A stretch of DNA of 46,981 nucleotides. Source: an uncultured Sulfolobales archaeon (GTDB lineage Archaea; Thermoproteota; Thermoprotei_A; Sulfolobales; NBVN01). The stretch lies in assembly GCA_938045815.1 (NCBI GenBank), contig CALIBI010000052.1, positions 1 through 46,981 of the forward strand, given 5' to 3'. Below the pieces are notes generated by a model that was not told the DNA's origin, did no database searches, and was given only the letters and a program-made list of their open reading frames with translations. Positions 17,865-26,907 of this stretch are shown here, in pieces. The position numbers and the translations under genes were made by a program. Within the stretch, counting starts at the first letter, position 1; each line of letters begins with the position of its first letter.

Positions 17865-18731
17865 GTGCTATATTTGGTTGAATACATACCTAGGAAATCA
17901 ATCTTAGAAAACATGTACAGTAAAATATCCAGAGGTGAGCCGATAATAGGTGTTGGGGCCGGCGTAGGCATAATAGCTAAGGTAGCGGAGCTCGCCGGTG
18001 CTGACTTAATCATAATATATAACTCTGGCAGGTATAGGATGGCTGGTTTCGGGTCGCTTGCAGGTCTCATGCCTTACGGCGACGCACATGAGGTACTCCT
18101 AGAGTTGGCTCCTGAAGTTTTAAGCGTCGTCAAGTACACACCCGTTCTCGCAGGAGTTACTGGAACCCACCCGTTCTACCAGGGTTACAGAATGCGGAAA
18201 TTCCTTCAGCAACTGAAGGAGATGGGGTTCTCAGGTATTCAGAACTTCCCGACAGTAGGACTAATCGATAAGAACTCACTATTCAGAAGAAACCTAGAGG
18301 AGACTGGCATGGGTTATGACAAGGAAGTTGAAGCAGTTAAGATAGCGCACGAACTTGATATGCTAACAACTCCTTACGTGTTTGACGAGGAAGACCTCAT
18401 TAACATGCTGAGGGTAGGAGCTGATGTTCTAGTACTACACTTCGGACTCACGGCTAAGGGCACTATAGGTGCTAGAACAACGATAACGTTAGAGGAGGCA
18501 GCCAAGAAAGCTCAGGAGTGGGCTAACCTAGCTAGAAGCCATAAGCCAGACGTGATAGTTCTCGTGCATGGCGGTCCGGTAGCAGACCTTGATGATTGGA
18601 AGTACATTGCAGAGAGGGTTAAGGGGGTGCACGGATTCTTTGGCGCCACAACATTTGAGAGACTACCAACAGAGAAAGCAGTGGCAGAGCAGATCAAAGC
18701 TTTCAAGGCGATTAAAATAAGGCCTACTTAA
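17865..18731 (+). CDS. Phosphoenolpyruvate-hydrolase-like TIM-barrel protein (paralog B)
   Basis: GEPIIGVGAGVGIIAKVAELAGADLIIIYNSGRYRMAGFGSLAGLMPYGDAHEV...; paralog of 15402-16268. Confidence 0.88.
   Translation: MLYLVEYIPRKSILENMYSKISRGEPIIGVGAGVGIIAKVAELAGADLIIIYNSGRYRMAGFGSLAGLMPYGDAHEVLLELAPEVLSVVKYTPVLAGVTGTHPFYQGYRMRKFLQQLKEMGFSGIQNFPTVGLIDKNSLFRRNLEETGMGYDKEVEAVKIAHELDMLTTPYVFDEEDLINMLRVGADVLVLHFGLTAKGTIGARTTITLEEAAKKAQEWANLARSHKPDVIVLVHGGPVADLDDWKYIAERVKGVHGFFGATTFERLPTEKAVAEQIKAFKAIKIRPT
18211..18329 (+). repeat. 119-nt inverted tract shared with 15822-15940
   Basis: See 15822-15940. Confidence 0.95.
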
Positions 18732-19044
18732 GGGAACTGAGTTCTTAGTTCTTTTTTGAATATTAAATGTAGTGTTTTAAGGCTTCAAAAACTCGAGAAA
18801 GTCTCCTAAGGGTAGGTAATCCTGATCCTAAGCCTAATGAAAACAACACAAACATAAATAATAAAAGTAGAACCCTCTGTTCAGAAGGTGATCCTCAATG
18901 CCATCAAAATAATTTAAATAAAGATGTGGGAAGGTGAACGTGTTTTACCAACATACTCTTCAGGCCTAACCATCCTTGTTCTTTAGTCTTGTAATTTAAA
19001 TTTTTTAAAAGAATAATAAGCAACATTTAGTTGGGTATCATGTT

Positions 19045-20421
19045 TTGAGCGAGCCCTCATATAAGGCTAAATATCTAGGAGCTGAGGACCCACGATATAC
19101 TCATGTGTTATGGTCTTCTTTAGACGCTTTAGATCCTGATCAATACATAATTGCAACCTATCTTGCTGTGTTAGCACCAGACGTAGACTTAGACGAAGCT
19201 TTAATACATGCGGCTATAGAGAACTCAACAGGTACCTAGACACCAGTTAAGTACGAGACAGTTGAGTTAAGAGATAAATATGGAGCAAAGATAGCTCGTG
19301 TAGTAACCTTCAGAACATGTGATAGGAATGCAGCAATATTCACGTTAGGCATATATGCCGAGAACTACAATCCTGAAGACGCAGGTCTTGCTAATTTACT
19401 AGCCGACATTGCGGGCAACGCATACGATCTCTTGGAGCTAGAGAATCTAAAACTAATAGATCTTCAGTTCCCTAGATGGTGGGCTGAAGCATTTCCTGGC
19501 CCTAAGTTTGGCGTTGAAGTCAAGAAAAGTGTCGGCGCTGATAACAGGCCTATGGTTGGGTGTATAATTAAACCTAACCTTGGTTTGGGCCCCAAACAAA
19601 TTAGTGAAATGGTCTATGAGCTAACTAGAGGCGGTATAGACTTCATAAAAGATGATGAGGCTTTAGTTAACCCAAAGTATTGCCCGATAGAGGAAAGGGT
19701 TGTGAGAGTTATGGAGGCAATAGATAAAGCCTCCAGTGAGACTGGTAAGAAGCCTTACTATGCTTTCAACATAACAAGTGATAGACAGGATAAAATGATG
19801 AAACTCGCGGATGTGGTTCAGTCTCACGGTGGTAACTCATTAATGGTGGTCTTGCCTTACGTGGGTTACGGCGGCGTACGCAGACTAGCAGAAGACCCCT
19901 CTATCAAGGTTCCACTACATGTTCACAGATGCGGGCACGGTGCCTATACTAGAGTTCCCTACCACGGCTTCTCACCAGTGTTAGTGAGTAAGCTCGGCAG
20001 GATGAGTGGTGCTGACGAAATCCACATAGGTGTTCTCTGGGGTAAATTCCACCATGATGTTACAGAAGCTCGACAACACTGCGAAGTCTTGAGGAAACCT
20101 TGGCTACACTTCAAGCCAACGTTACCAACATTGTCTGGAGGAAACGATCCCAGCAACGTTGGTCGAGCAAGCAGTATATTAGGAAGAGATCTCTTAATAC
20201 TTGCTGGAGGAGGTATTCTAGGACATCCTTCGGGAATCAAGGCTGGAGCCTTGGCTATGATGCAGGCAGCTGAAGCCGTGGAGAAAAACATACTAGCAGA
20301 AGAATATGCTAAAGAGCATGCGGAGCTAGCAGAAGCCTTGAAATTCTGGTTGAAAGCCTACAAGAAGCAGAGTAGATTTTGTGATACATATTCTGAACGA
20401 GAATTAGACCCGAGCAAATAA
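19045..20421 (+). pseudogene. RuBisCO-like protein (form IV) large subunit interrupted by in-frame TAG at 19237-19239
   Basis: Track ORFs 19045-19239 and 19432-20421 are in one frame. Reading through TAG gives ...AIENSTGT[*]TPVKYETVELRDKYGAKIARV...CIIKPNLGLGPKQ...GGIDFIKDDEALV...HVHRCGHGAYTR...TLSGGNDPSNV...AGGGILGHPSG. KPN instead of KPK suggests RLP rather than bona fide RuBisCO. Confidence 0.88.
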
Positions 20422-20440
20422 AAACAAACATTATGAGGAG

Positions 20441-20513
20441 ACACAACCTAAGAGAAAAACCCTCCTTAACAGACGGAAAACCACTAAAAAAGATATACTG
20501 CGCAGACTTCATG
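20441..20513 (+). repeat. ribK 3'-end direct repeat, copy 2 (right boundary of RLP island)
   Basis: acacaacctaagagaaaaaccctccttaacagacggaaaaccactaaaaaagatatactgcgcagacttcatg; lies inside a mini-ORF (20433-20522) MRRHNLREKPSLTDGKPLKKIYCADFMPT*. Confidence 0.95.
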
Positions 20514-20554
20514 CCAACCTAAACATATGAATTTCCTGAGGCTTGAGAGAACAT

Positions 20555-21163
20555 CTAGAGCAAGTATTGTCTTATTTTTGACTGCAGTTGAGTAGCTACT
20601 CTCGACCTAGCTGTGTTGGTCACCTCATCCGTTAGGTTATTTCCTTGAGAGTCTATGGCGACTATCAGGGGTCCGAACTCCTTCACCCTCAGTAACCAGA
20701 GTGCTTCAGGAATTCCTAGGTCAAGCCACTCAACCCCCAGTACCTCCTCCACAGCGAAGGCGCCGAGAGCTCCGCAACCTCCGGGGAATATCACGTATAC
20801 TGCCTTAAACTTCCTGCAGGCTTCAGCTGTTCTGCTACCCATACCCCCCTTACCTATGATTATCTTGACCCCCGTCCTCTCAATGAATTCGCTCTCATAG
20901 TACTCCATCCTCATGCTTGTGGTAGGACCTACGGATCGGCAGACCCACTTACCACCAAACCTAACCATGATAGGACCTGCGTGAAGTATTGCTAAGCCTC
21001 TCAGATCCACGGGCAACGGAACTCCCTCCACAAGGAATCTCCTGTGAGCCGCGTCTCTCGCGGTCACCACGACGCCGCTGACGTAGATGACGTCACCTAC
21101 CTTTAGTTCAGACACAACGTCATCAGTTACTGGGAGATTCACAACTCTACTCAAGAACCACAC
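20555..21163 (-). CDS. Class I fumarate hydratase, beta (C-terminal) subunit
   Basis: VGDVIYVSGVVVTARDAAHRRFL...GPTTSMRMEYYESEFIERTGVKIIIGKGGMG. Confidence 0.9.
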   Translation of the reverse strand: MWFLSRVVNLPVTDDVVSELKVGDVIYVSGVVVTARDAAHRRFLVEGVPLPVDLRGLAILHAGPIMVRFGGKWVCRSVGPTTSMRMEYYESEFIERTGVKIIIGKGGMGSRTAEACRKFKAVYVIFPGGCGALGAFAVEEVLGVEWLDLGIPEALWLLRVKEFGPLIVAIDSQGNNLTDEVTNTARSRVATQLQSKIRQYLL

Positions 21164-22085
21164 CCCCGTGAGTTAGTACCTGGTAGCTCAAGTCAGGGAA
21201 TACTCTCAACCACCCCTTCCTGAGGGCCCAGCATGCGGTACTCACCCCGACCGCTAGGGTAGCTGGATGTCTCCCAGCATACTCCACATGAACCGCGAGA
21301 GCGGTGGTCCTGCCGCCGAGACCTTGCGGACCTATCCCTAACCCGTTAATAGCTTCCGCAAGCCTCTCTTCAAGCAGTGCTATCTTGGGGTTAGGATTCC
21401 TTGACCCCAGGGTCCTGAGGAGCGCCTTCTTAGAGAGGAGGGCTGCGATCTCTACGGTAGGACCTAAGCCAACCCCCACTACTAGTGGTGGGCACGCCGG
21501 CGGACCGTACTCCGCAACAACATTTAACACGAACTCGGCAACACCCTCCAGACCTAAAGCAGGGTCTAGAACCCTAGCCGAACCAGGTCTGCTTGAACCT
21601 CCTCCCGCGATGTAGAGCCGGAGGTCAGCGTGGTTGACGCCTGGAAGCATTTCTATCTCTACCCACGGATGTCCGAGCCCTGTGTTATCTCCAGTGTTCC
21701 TGCTCGTGACCGGGTCGACTACGTTAGGTCTTAAGAAACCATCATTCGTAGCCCTCACTACAGCTTCCCTAATGGCCTTAAGAAGATCACCCGCGTACGT
21801 GAAGCCCTCACCCAACCCGACGAAGAACTCTAGCACTCCAGTATCCTGACAAAGAGGAACATTCCTTTTAGCAGCGATTTCCAAGTTCCTGAACATCGCC
21901 TCATAAACTAGTTTGACGTGCGGGGAGCTCTCGATCTTGGAGGCGCTTGCTAGAGCGGAGAGCACGTCATCAGGCAGCCTGACGACAACGAGGGATATGA
22001 ACCTGGAGATCAAGTCGACGAACCTCTCGCGAACAGACTGGGAGGAACCCAGAAGCACCGCCTCCGAAGTACAATTAATGAACAA
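21147..22085 (-). CDS. Class I fumarate hydratase, alpha (N-terminal) subunit
   Basis: VPLCQDTGVLEFFVGLGEG...LRPNVVDPVTSRNTGDNTGLGHPWVEIEM...LGIGPQGLGGRTTALAVHVEYAGRHPA. Confidence 0.9.
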   Translation of the reverse strand: MFINCTSEAVLLGSSQSVRERFVDLISRFISLVVVRLPDDVLSALASASKIESSPHVKLVYEAMFRNLEIAAKRNVPLCQDTGVLEFFVGLGEGFTYAGDLLKAIREAVVRATNDGFLRPNVVDPVTSRNTGDNTGLGHPWVEIEMLPGVNHADLRLYIAGGGSSRPGSARVLDPALGLEGVAEFVLNVVAEYGPPACPPLVVGVGLGPTVEIAALLSKKALLRTLGSRNPNPKIALLEERLAEAINGLGIGPQGLGGRTTALAVHVEYAGRHPATLAVGVSTACWALRKGWLRVFPDLSYQVLTHGGVVLE

Positions 22086-22119
22086 GATATATTAAGACAT
22101 AAATGAGTTTGTTTCGTGA

Positions 22120-22998
22120 CTATATCAGCCCGTACAGTGTCAGGAGTTCGTTAGGTATGGAGCAGCAGGACTGAATAACTTCTAGTTTGAATTTGTTTAT
22201 TGTGTTTTTGAGGGGGTTGACTATCCTGTCTATGATGCCTGACTCACATAACTCATTATCTAGTGTGTGCTTAGTTATTGCTGGCCTCATACATCCTAAG
22301 GCTATCTCACCCCTGAATCTCTGTCTCGCGTAGTTGATTACCTTCACTACTTCCTGGTTGCTAGGGATTCTCGCTGGGTACGGGCTTGCTTCCCTCGTCG
22401 GCTTGATTACTAAGAACACTATTATTTCCGGGGAGCCATCAACAGATGCTTCAACAGCTTCAAATTCCTTAACGATGTCCCCGTTATTCGCGCCGATGAG
22501 TATGTGGGGGATTATGTGTGGTGGTCCGTAGGTTCTTAGTTCCTCGTACGTTCTTATGAAGTCCTCACTACTCTTGCTAGGTAAGTGCATCACGTTTTTA
22601 ATCACGTAATCATCCGTAACTAACTCGTAATCCACTACATCAACCTTAGCTTCTCTTAACTTAATAGCTAGGGATCTACTTACGAGTCCTGCGTGCACAC
22701 TAATTATCATGTCGAAACTATTCTTGATTTCCTTGATTACTTGTATGTAGGGCTCTATTGGTAGGTATCCTTCCTTGTTGAAGCCCCCACTAATTAGCAT
22801 TCCTTTAGCTCCTTCCGCATGTAGGTGCTTAGCTATGTCGTACAATTGCTTAGGAGTGATAGCTTGTTCCATACCTCTTAAGTAGTACCCTCTACAGTAA
22901 TTACACATTAGTGAGCATTGAGTACCAGTGATGCTTACACTAACGAACTTACGGCCAGGTATGAAGGCTCTAACGCTTCTCAACTCACCCACACTCAC
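22120..22998 (-). CDS. Radical SAM protein, LipS1/LipS2-type lipoyl synthase subunit
   Basis: CSLMCNYCRGYYLRG radical-SAM CxxxCxxC; adjacent to a second radical SAM gene and LplA/LplB. Confidence 0.75.
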   Translation of the reverse strand: MSVGELRSVRAFIPGRKFVSVSITGTQCSLMCNYCRGYYLRGMEQAITPKQLYDIAKHLHAEGAKGMLISGGFNKEGYLPIEPYIQVIKEIKNSFDMIISVHAGLVSRSLAIKLREAKVDVVDYELVTDDYVIKNVMHLPSKSSEDFIRTYEELRTYGPPHIIPHILIGANNGDIVKEFEAVEASVDGSPEIIVFLVIKPTREASPYPARIPSNQEVVKVINYARQRFRGEIALGCMRPAITKHTLDNELCESGIIDRIVNPLKNTINKFKLEVIQSCCSIPNELLTLYGLI

Positions 22999-23965
22999 TA
23001 AGCAGACGCTTCAACTCACTCACTAACGAATCTTTATTCCTGAGTAGGAATTCTCTTGAGGGGTAGTTGTAGTAAGGTCCTCTCACACTCTCGTTGTAGA
23101 AAGGTCTGTTACAGCTTGGGCAGCCGTAAGTTAAGAACGCATCAAAGAACTTATCAGTACTGCTTAAGATACCGTTAATTAACTCCTTACTCAGGATGAG
23201 TTTACCTCCCTCCACCCTGACGTAGTTGTCTACGTCGAGTCCTGAATCCATGAGGTACCTAAGAATCTGCATCTTCCTATAACCTATCAAGTCAGGTTTT
23301 CTCCAGTTACTGCTCGTGGTTCCTTTCACTGGGGTGAAGGAAAACAAAGATATGTTGACTCCTAAACTCTTAAAGAACTTCATTGATTTGAAGAACTCCA
23401 CGTCGTTCTCACCCAACCCGTATATCAGGTGAACGTACACGTTGCTAGGACCAAAAACATCTATCGAGTTACTCAGGAATTTGAGGTAGTGTTCCCAGCT
23501 GTATGGTTTTCTCACAAGCTTGAATACCTCAGGTGTTGATGCGTCGAAACCTATCCCTAACTTATCAACACCGAGATCTCTCAGCCTCTGTAGGTCTCCC
23601 TTACTGATCGGGGTTGTAGAAACGCTGATGGGTTTCTCAACTCCCTCACTTCTTAACGAGCTCACTATCTTGAGTACGTCGTCTAGGAAACGTTTCTTGA
23701 TTACTGTCTGTATGCATATCCTCCCTACCGCTGTGTTGGTCTTGATCTTGTTGATTAGTTCTTCAAGCTCTACCTCAGGCCACGGAACTCTGGATACTAA
23801 GTCTTTGCTAGATCTGCTTAACCTGCTTTGAGGGCAGAAAACACACTCACCCATACACCCGTTCTCAGAATGTAGGAGTAGGTAGGCGGTCGTGGGTTTC
23901 TCAACCACGCCTACATCAACCAACCCTAGGAGTGCTAGGGTGCCTAGAGATGCTCTAACCCTCAC
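22985..23965 (-). CDS. Radical SAM protein, LipS1/LipS2-type lipoyl synthase subunit
   Basis: NGCMGECVFCPQSR motif; partner of the gene above. Confidence 0.75.
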   Translation of the reverse strand: MRVRASLGTLALLGLVDVGVVEKPTTAYLLLHSENGCMGECVFCPQSRLSRSSKDLVSRVPWPEVELEELINKIKTNTAVGRICIQTVIKKRFLDDVLKIVSSLRSEGVEKPISVSTTPISKGDLQRLRDLGVDKLGIGFDASTPEVFKLVRKPYSWEHYLKFLSNSIDVFGPSNVYVHLIYGLGENDVEFFKSMKFFKSLGVNISLFSFTPVKGTTSSNWRKPDLIGYRKMQILRYLMDSGLDVDNYVRVEGGKLILSKELINGILSSTDKFFDAFLTYGCPSCNRPFYNESVRGPYYNYPSREFLLRNKDSLVSELKRLLSECG

Positions 23966-24024
23966 CTCACGTAACCGTGGAGTAAGAACTACAGAAACTA
24001 ATATAAATCAGCACGTAATTCTTT

Positions 24025-24789
24025 ATGTGGGTATTGCTGATGTGGAGGTTGATCATAGACGAGAACAACGTTTACAGGAATATGGCTATTGATGAAGCAC
24101 TCCTGATACTTAAGGATAGGGGGCTAATCCCTAATACTCTCAGGCTGTATGTTTTCAACCCAAGTGCTGTCACTGTAGGGTATTTCCAGAGAATTAGTGA
24201 TGCTGTGAACCTGGAATTCCTCAAGGAGAACAACATAGGTTTCACTAGGAGGATTAGTGGTGGAGGTTCAGTATATCACGACGCTAACGGTGAGATCACG
24301 TACTCTGTCGTAGCTTCTATACCTGATATCTCACACGATATTCTGGAGAGTTACAGAATCATATGTGGTGGTATTATCAACGCTTTAGGCGAGTTCGGGC
24401 TTAGAGCCGAGTTCGTGCCCGTGAATGACGTCGTAGTGGGTGGTAGGAAAATATCTGGGAGTGCTCAATCAAGGAGGAAGTCAGCTCTGCTACAACACGG
24501 TACCTTAATGTACGCGACAGACCTGAACACGCTAGCAAGTACTTTGAGAGCACCTAAAGAGAAGTTAAGAGAACATAAGGTTTCTTCAATTCTTGAGAGA
24601 GTAACCACCATATCTAGAGAATTAGGTAGGGTAGTCACTAAGGACGAAACCATCAACGCAATGATCAAGGGGTTTAGCAAAGCACTAAACACGGACTTCG
24701 CTAGAGGCTGGTACACGAAGGAGGAACTCAAACTAGCTGAGGAGCTAGTAAGCAAGTATGCGAGTCACGAATGGATTTTTCAGAGGTAG
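24025..24789 (+). CDS. lplA: Lipoate-protein ligase A, N-terminal/catalytic part (LplA)
   Basis: NMAIDEALL...NPSAVTVGYFQRISDAVNLEFLKENNIGFTRRISGGGSVYHDANGEITYSVV...GRKISGSAQSRRKSALLQHGTLMY. Confidence 0.92.
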   Translation: MWVLLMWRLIIDENNVYRNMAIDEALLILKDRGLIPNTLRLYVFNPSAVTVGYFQRISDAVNLEFLKENNIGFTRRISGGGSVYHDANGEITYSVVASIPDISHDILESYRIICGGIINALGEFGLRAEFVPVNDVVVGGRKISGSAQSRRKSALLQHGTLMYATDLNTLASTLRAPKEKLREHKVSSILERVTTISRELGRVVTKDETINAMIKGFSKALNTDFARGWYTKEELKLAEELVSKYASHEWIFQR

Positions 24790-25084
24790 GTGGGGTGGGT
24801 TGGTTACGTGTAGTTTGGTTAAGAGGTTGAGTGGCGGAAAAACAATCAAGGTAGATCTAGAAGTAACTGGTGAGGTAATAAAAGACGTAGTGATTAGTGG
24901 TGATTTCTTCCTCTACCCGGAAGAATACATACACGTGATCGAGTCAGAACTGAGAGGAAAGAAAGTATCGGAAGTCTCTAAAATCTTAAGCAAGTTCAGG
25001 GATTCAGTCGTGATTGCGTCTGCGTCTATAGAAGAATTCGCTGAAGCTATAATAGAGACCTACAGAACCTGCGTGTCAGGATAA
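24758..25084 (+). CDS. lplB: Lipoate-protein ligase accessory/C-terminal subunit (LplB); true start probably internal near 24803
   Basis: SLVKRLSGGKTIKVDLEVTGEVIKDVVISGDFFLYPEEYIHVIESELRGKKVSE; follows LplA. Confidence 0.85.
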   Translation: MRVTNGFFRGRWGGLVTCSLVKRLSGGKTIKVDLEVTGEVIKDVVISGDFFLYPEEYIHVIESELRGKKVSEVSKILSKFRDSVVIASASIEEFAEAIIETYRTCVSG

Positions 25085-25136
25085 TTACTACTAAGAGCTT
25101 GATTAGGTTGAGTATAGTGGTAGGTGGGGGCTAGAG

Positions 25137-26219
25137 TTAGAGATTCTTTGCTGCCTCCTCTATTAGGGGGTCTAGGAACTTGTTTTGTTCATCTACTATC
25201 GCGTGTTTCCTGAGTGTGTGGAGAATATCGTGAAGAACTCTATCACTTATAGCTCTCCCTTCCAGGTTTTCTAGTTTTGTTTTGAGTCTTCCCCAATCTC
25301 TTAAGTCTTGAGCTAAGAGTCTTAATACGGTCTTATATCTCTCCCTACTCACCCTATATTTCAGGAAATCTTCTAGTTCTTGTTTCGCGAGTTCTACTGC
25401 TTCTCTCCAGATTGATTCAAGGTTTTTGTTCTGCATTATTTTCGCGTATCCGTAGTATGTGAGCCACCCGATTACGCCATTCAACTTATTAACTACTTCT
25501 TCAATTTCTCTTAACTCTACCTTATGTCCTGCTTCCTCAAATCCCTTGATTAAGTAGTTTATTGATTCTTCTCTCGTAAGTCTTCTTGTTCTGACTTCTA
25601 AGTATGCTCTGCCGTAGAGAGGAGCTTCAGGATCTTCAAAAAATTTGTAGAGGACCCCCATCTCGGAACCTGAGATCACGAATGAGAGGTTTCTTAGGTA
25701 GTCGTAAGCGTGAGCGATAGTGTTTTGGAGGATGATTGACGCGTGTCCTGTAGCTCTCTGAAGTTCATCGAAAACTACAGTTATTTTTGTGTTATGCTCT
25801 ACACCAACCTCGTTTAAAGCTGTGAAGACTTCACTCAGTAGAGGTTTCTCGGTACCCCAGGAAAACTCGATAGTAAATCCTGACACGGAAACACCTCTAA
25901 CAAGCTTAAGGAATCTTAGTATTGTTTTGTATAGTCTCTCGCTCCTCGAAATCCTGGAGAGGAATTCTGAGAAGCCGGAAGAGATGAGTTGATATAGTTC
26001 CCTCCTAGACTTAGTTATGGTTCTTAAATCAAAGTACACGTATGGGGAACCAGACTCGTTAAGAGCTGTAAGAATTAATGATGTTTTCCCAGTCCTTCTT
26101 AATCCAGTAACAACTATGAGTGGTTCTCCAAGATACTTCTTAAGTGTATCAAGTTCTTTCTCGAAATCGTAGAGATCCTCAACACGAGTTTTCGGTCGAG
26201 GATCAAAAAGCACTTTCAC
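25137..26219 (-). CDS. Archaeal STAND/AAA-family ATPase
   Basis: Walker A VVTGLRRTGKTSLI; ITVVFDELQRATG Walker B-like; winged-helix-like C-terminus. Confidence 0.82.
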   Translation of the reverse strand: MKVLFDPRPKTRVEDLYDFEKELDTLKKYLGEPLIVVTGLRRTGKTSLILTALNESGSPYVYFDLRTITKSRRELYQLISSGFSEFLSRISRSERLYKTILRFLKLVRGVSVSGFTIEFSWGTEKPLLSEVFTALNEVGVEHNTKITVVFDELQRATGHASIILQNTIAHAYDYLRNLSFVISGSEMGVLYKFFEDPEAPLYGRAYLEVRTRRLTREESINYLIKGFEEAGHKVELREIEEVVNKLNGVIGWLTYYGYAKIMQNKNLESIWREAVELAKQELEDFLKYRVSRERYKTVLRLLAQDLRDWGRLKTKLENLEGRAISDRVLHDILHTLRKHAIVDEQNKFLDPLIEEAAKNL

Positions 26220-26346
26220 ACCGAAACATACTTTCGCACCGAAATAAATAACTCTTCTTCAAACACGAAATTAATGATTTCTTCAGCTATGCTTAGTAGT
26301 GTAATGTTTTTTAACTTTGATTACGTTATATTTATTGTGAGTTAGC

Positions 26347-26592
26347 ATGCCTGTAGCTATAGTTCTCATAAATACTGAGATAGGGTCTGAAGCTGACGTG
26401 CTAAACGCTTTAGCTAATATCGAGGGGGTTAAGGAAATCTACGAAGTTTACGGTATGTATGACGTCGTAGTCAAGATTGAAGCACCAACACACGAAGCAC
26501 TGAGAGACCTAATAATAAACAAAATCAGGAAAATACCTCAGGTACGCGGAACAACCACGATGATAGTAGTAGAGCAAAGAATAGTCACGTAA
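26347..26592 (+). CDS. Stand-alone Lrp/AsnC ligand-binding (RAM) domain protein
   Basis: AIVLINTEIGSEADVLNALANIEGVKEIYEVYGMYDVVVKIEAPTHEALRDLIINKIRKIPQVRGTTTMIVV; no HTH. Confidence 0.88.
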   Translation: MPVAIVLINTEIGSEADVLNALANIEGVKEIYEVYGMYDVVVKIEAPTHEALRDLIINKIRKIPQVRGTTTMIVVEQRIVT

Positions 26593-26739
26593 GAATAAAT
26601 CACTCGTTTTTGCTTTCTCACAAAAGTTTTAATACCGTAGTTTATCAAGCTACTGTTAGAAATAACGCATAACACGTAATAATAAGATCCCTCTTAAAGA
26701 ATTCCATAATGTCTTTATTTTAGTCTTGTGGTTCCCAAC

Positions 26740-26880
26740 ACTACCATACTAGGTGCTGCACCCTTAATGCTGTTTCGATTTTCATTGGTCTTTCTGGGAC
26801 AGGTGTTTCCTGAACACTCCTAAGCCTGGTTAAAGACCTGAGAAAACTTAGGAGAAACCAGTAGGCGAGAACGTTACACC
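26740..26880. ncRNA. Candidate structured RNA with interleaved complementary segments (H-type pseudoknot possible)
   Basis: TCCTAAG 26818-26824 pairs CTTAGGA 26847-26853; CTGGTT 26826-26831 pairs AACCAG 26856-26861; convergent intergenic. Confidence 0.3.
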
Positions 26881-26885
26881 ACATT

Positions 26886-26901
26886 GAAAGTCGGCTGACT
26901 T
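26886..26901. terminator. Short hairpin AAAGTC-GGCT-GACTTT downstream of TrmB stop
   Basis: Perfect 6-bp stem, 4-nt loop, immediately 3' of the minus-strand CDS. Confidence 0.4.
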
Positions 26902-26907
26902 TAATCA

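Noticed and set aside
19237-19239. Pyrrolysine or genome-wide TAG recoding as explanation of the RLP amber codon
   Set aside because: TAG is used as the normal stop of other genes here, and the position is normally Trp; point mutation or sequencing error is simpler.
19045-20421. Bona fide type III RuBisCO linked to the PfkB kinase in a pentose-bisphosphate pathway
   Set aside because: Active-site text (KPN rather than KPK) and UPF0261/PEPH neighbours fit a RuBisCO-like protein better; the kinase is 15 kb away.
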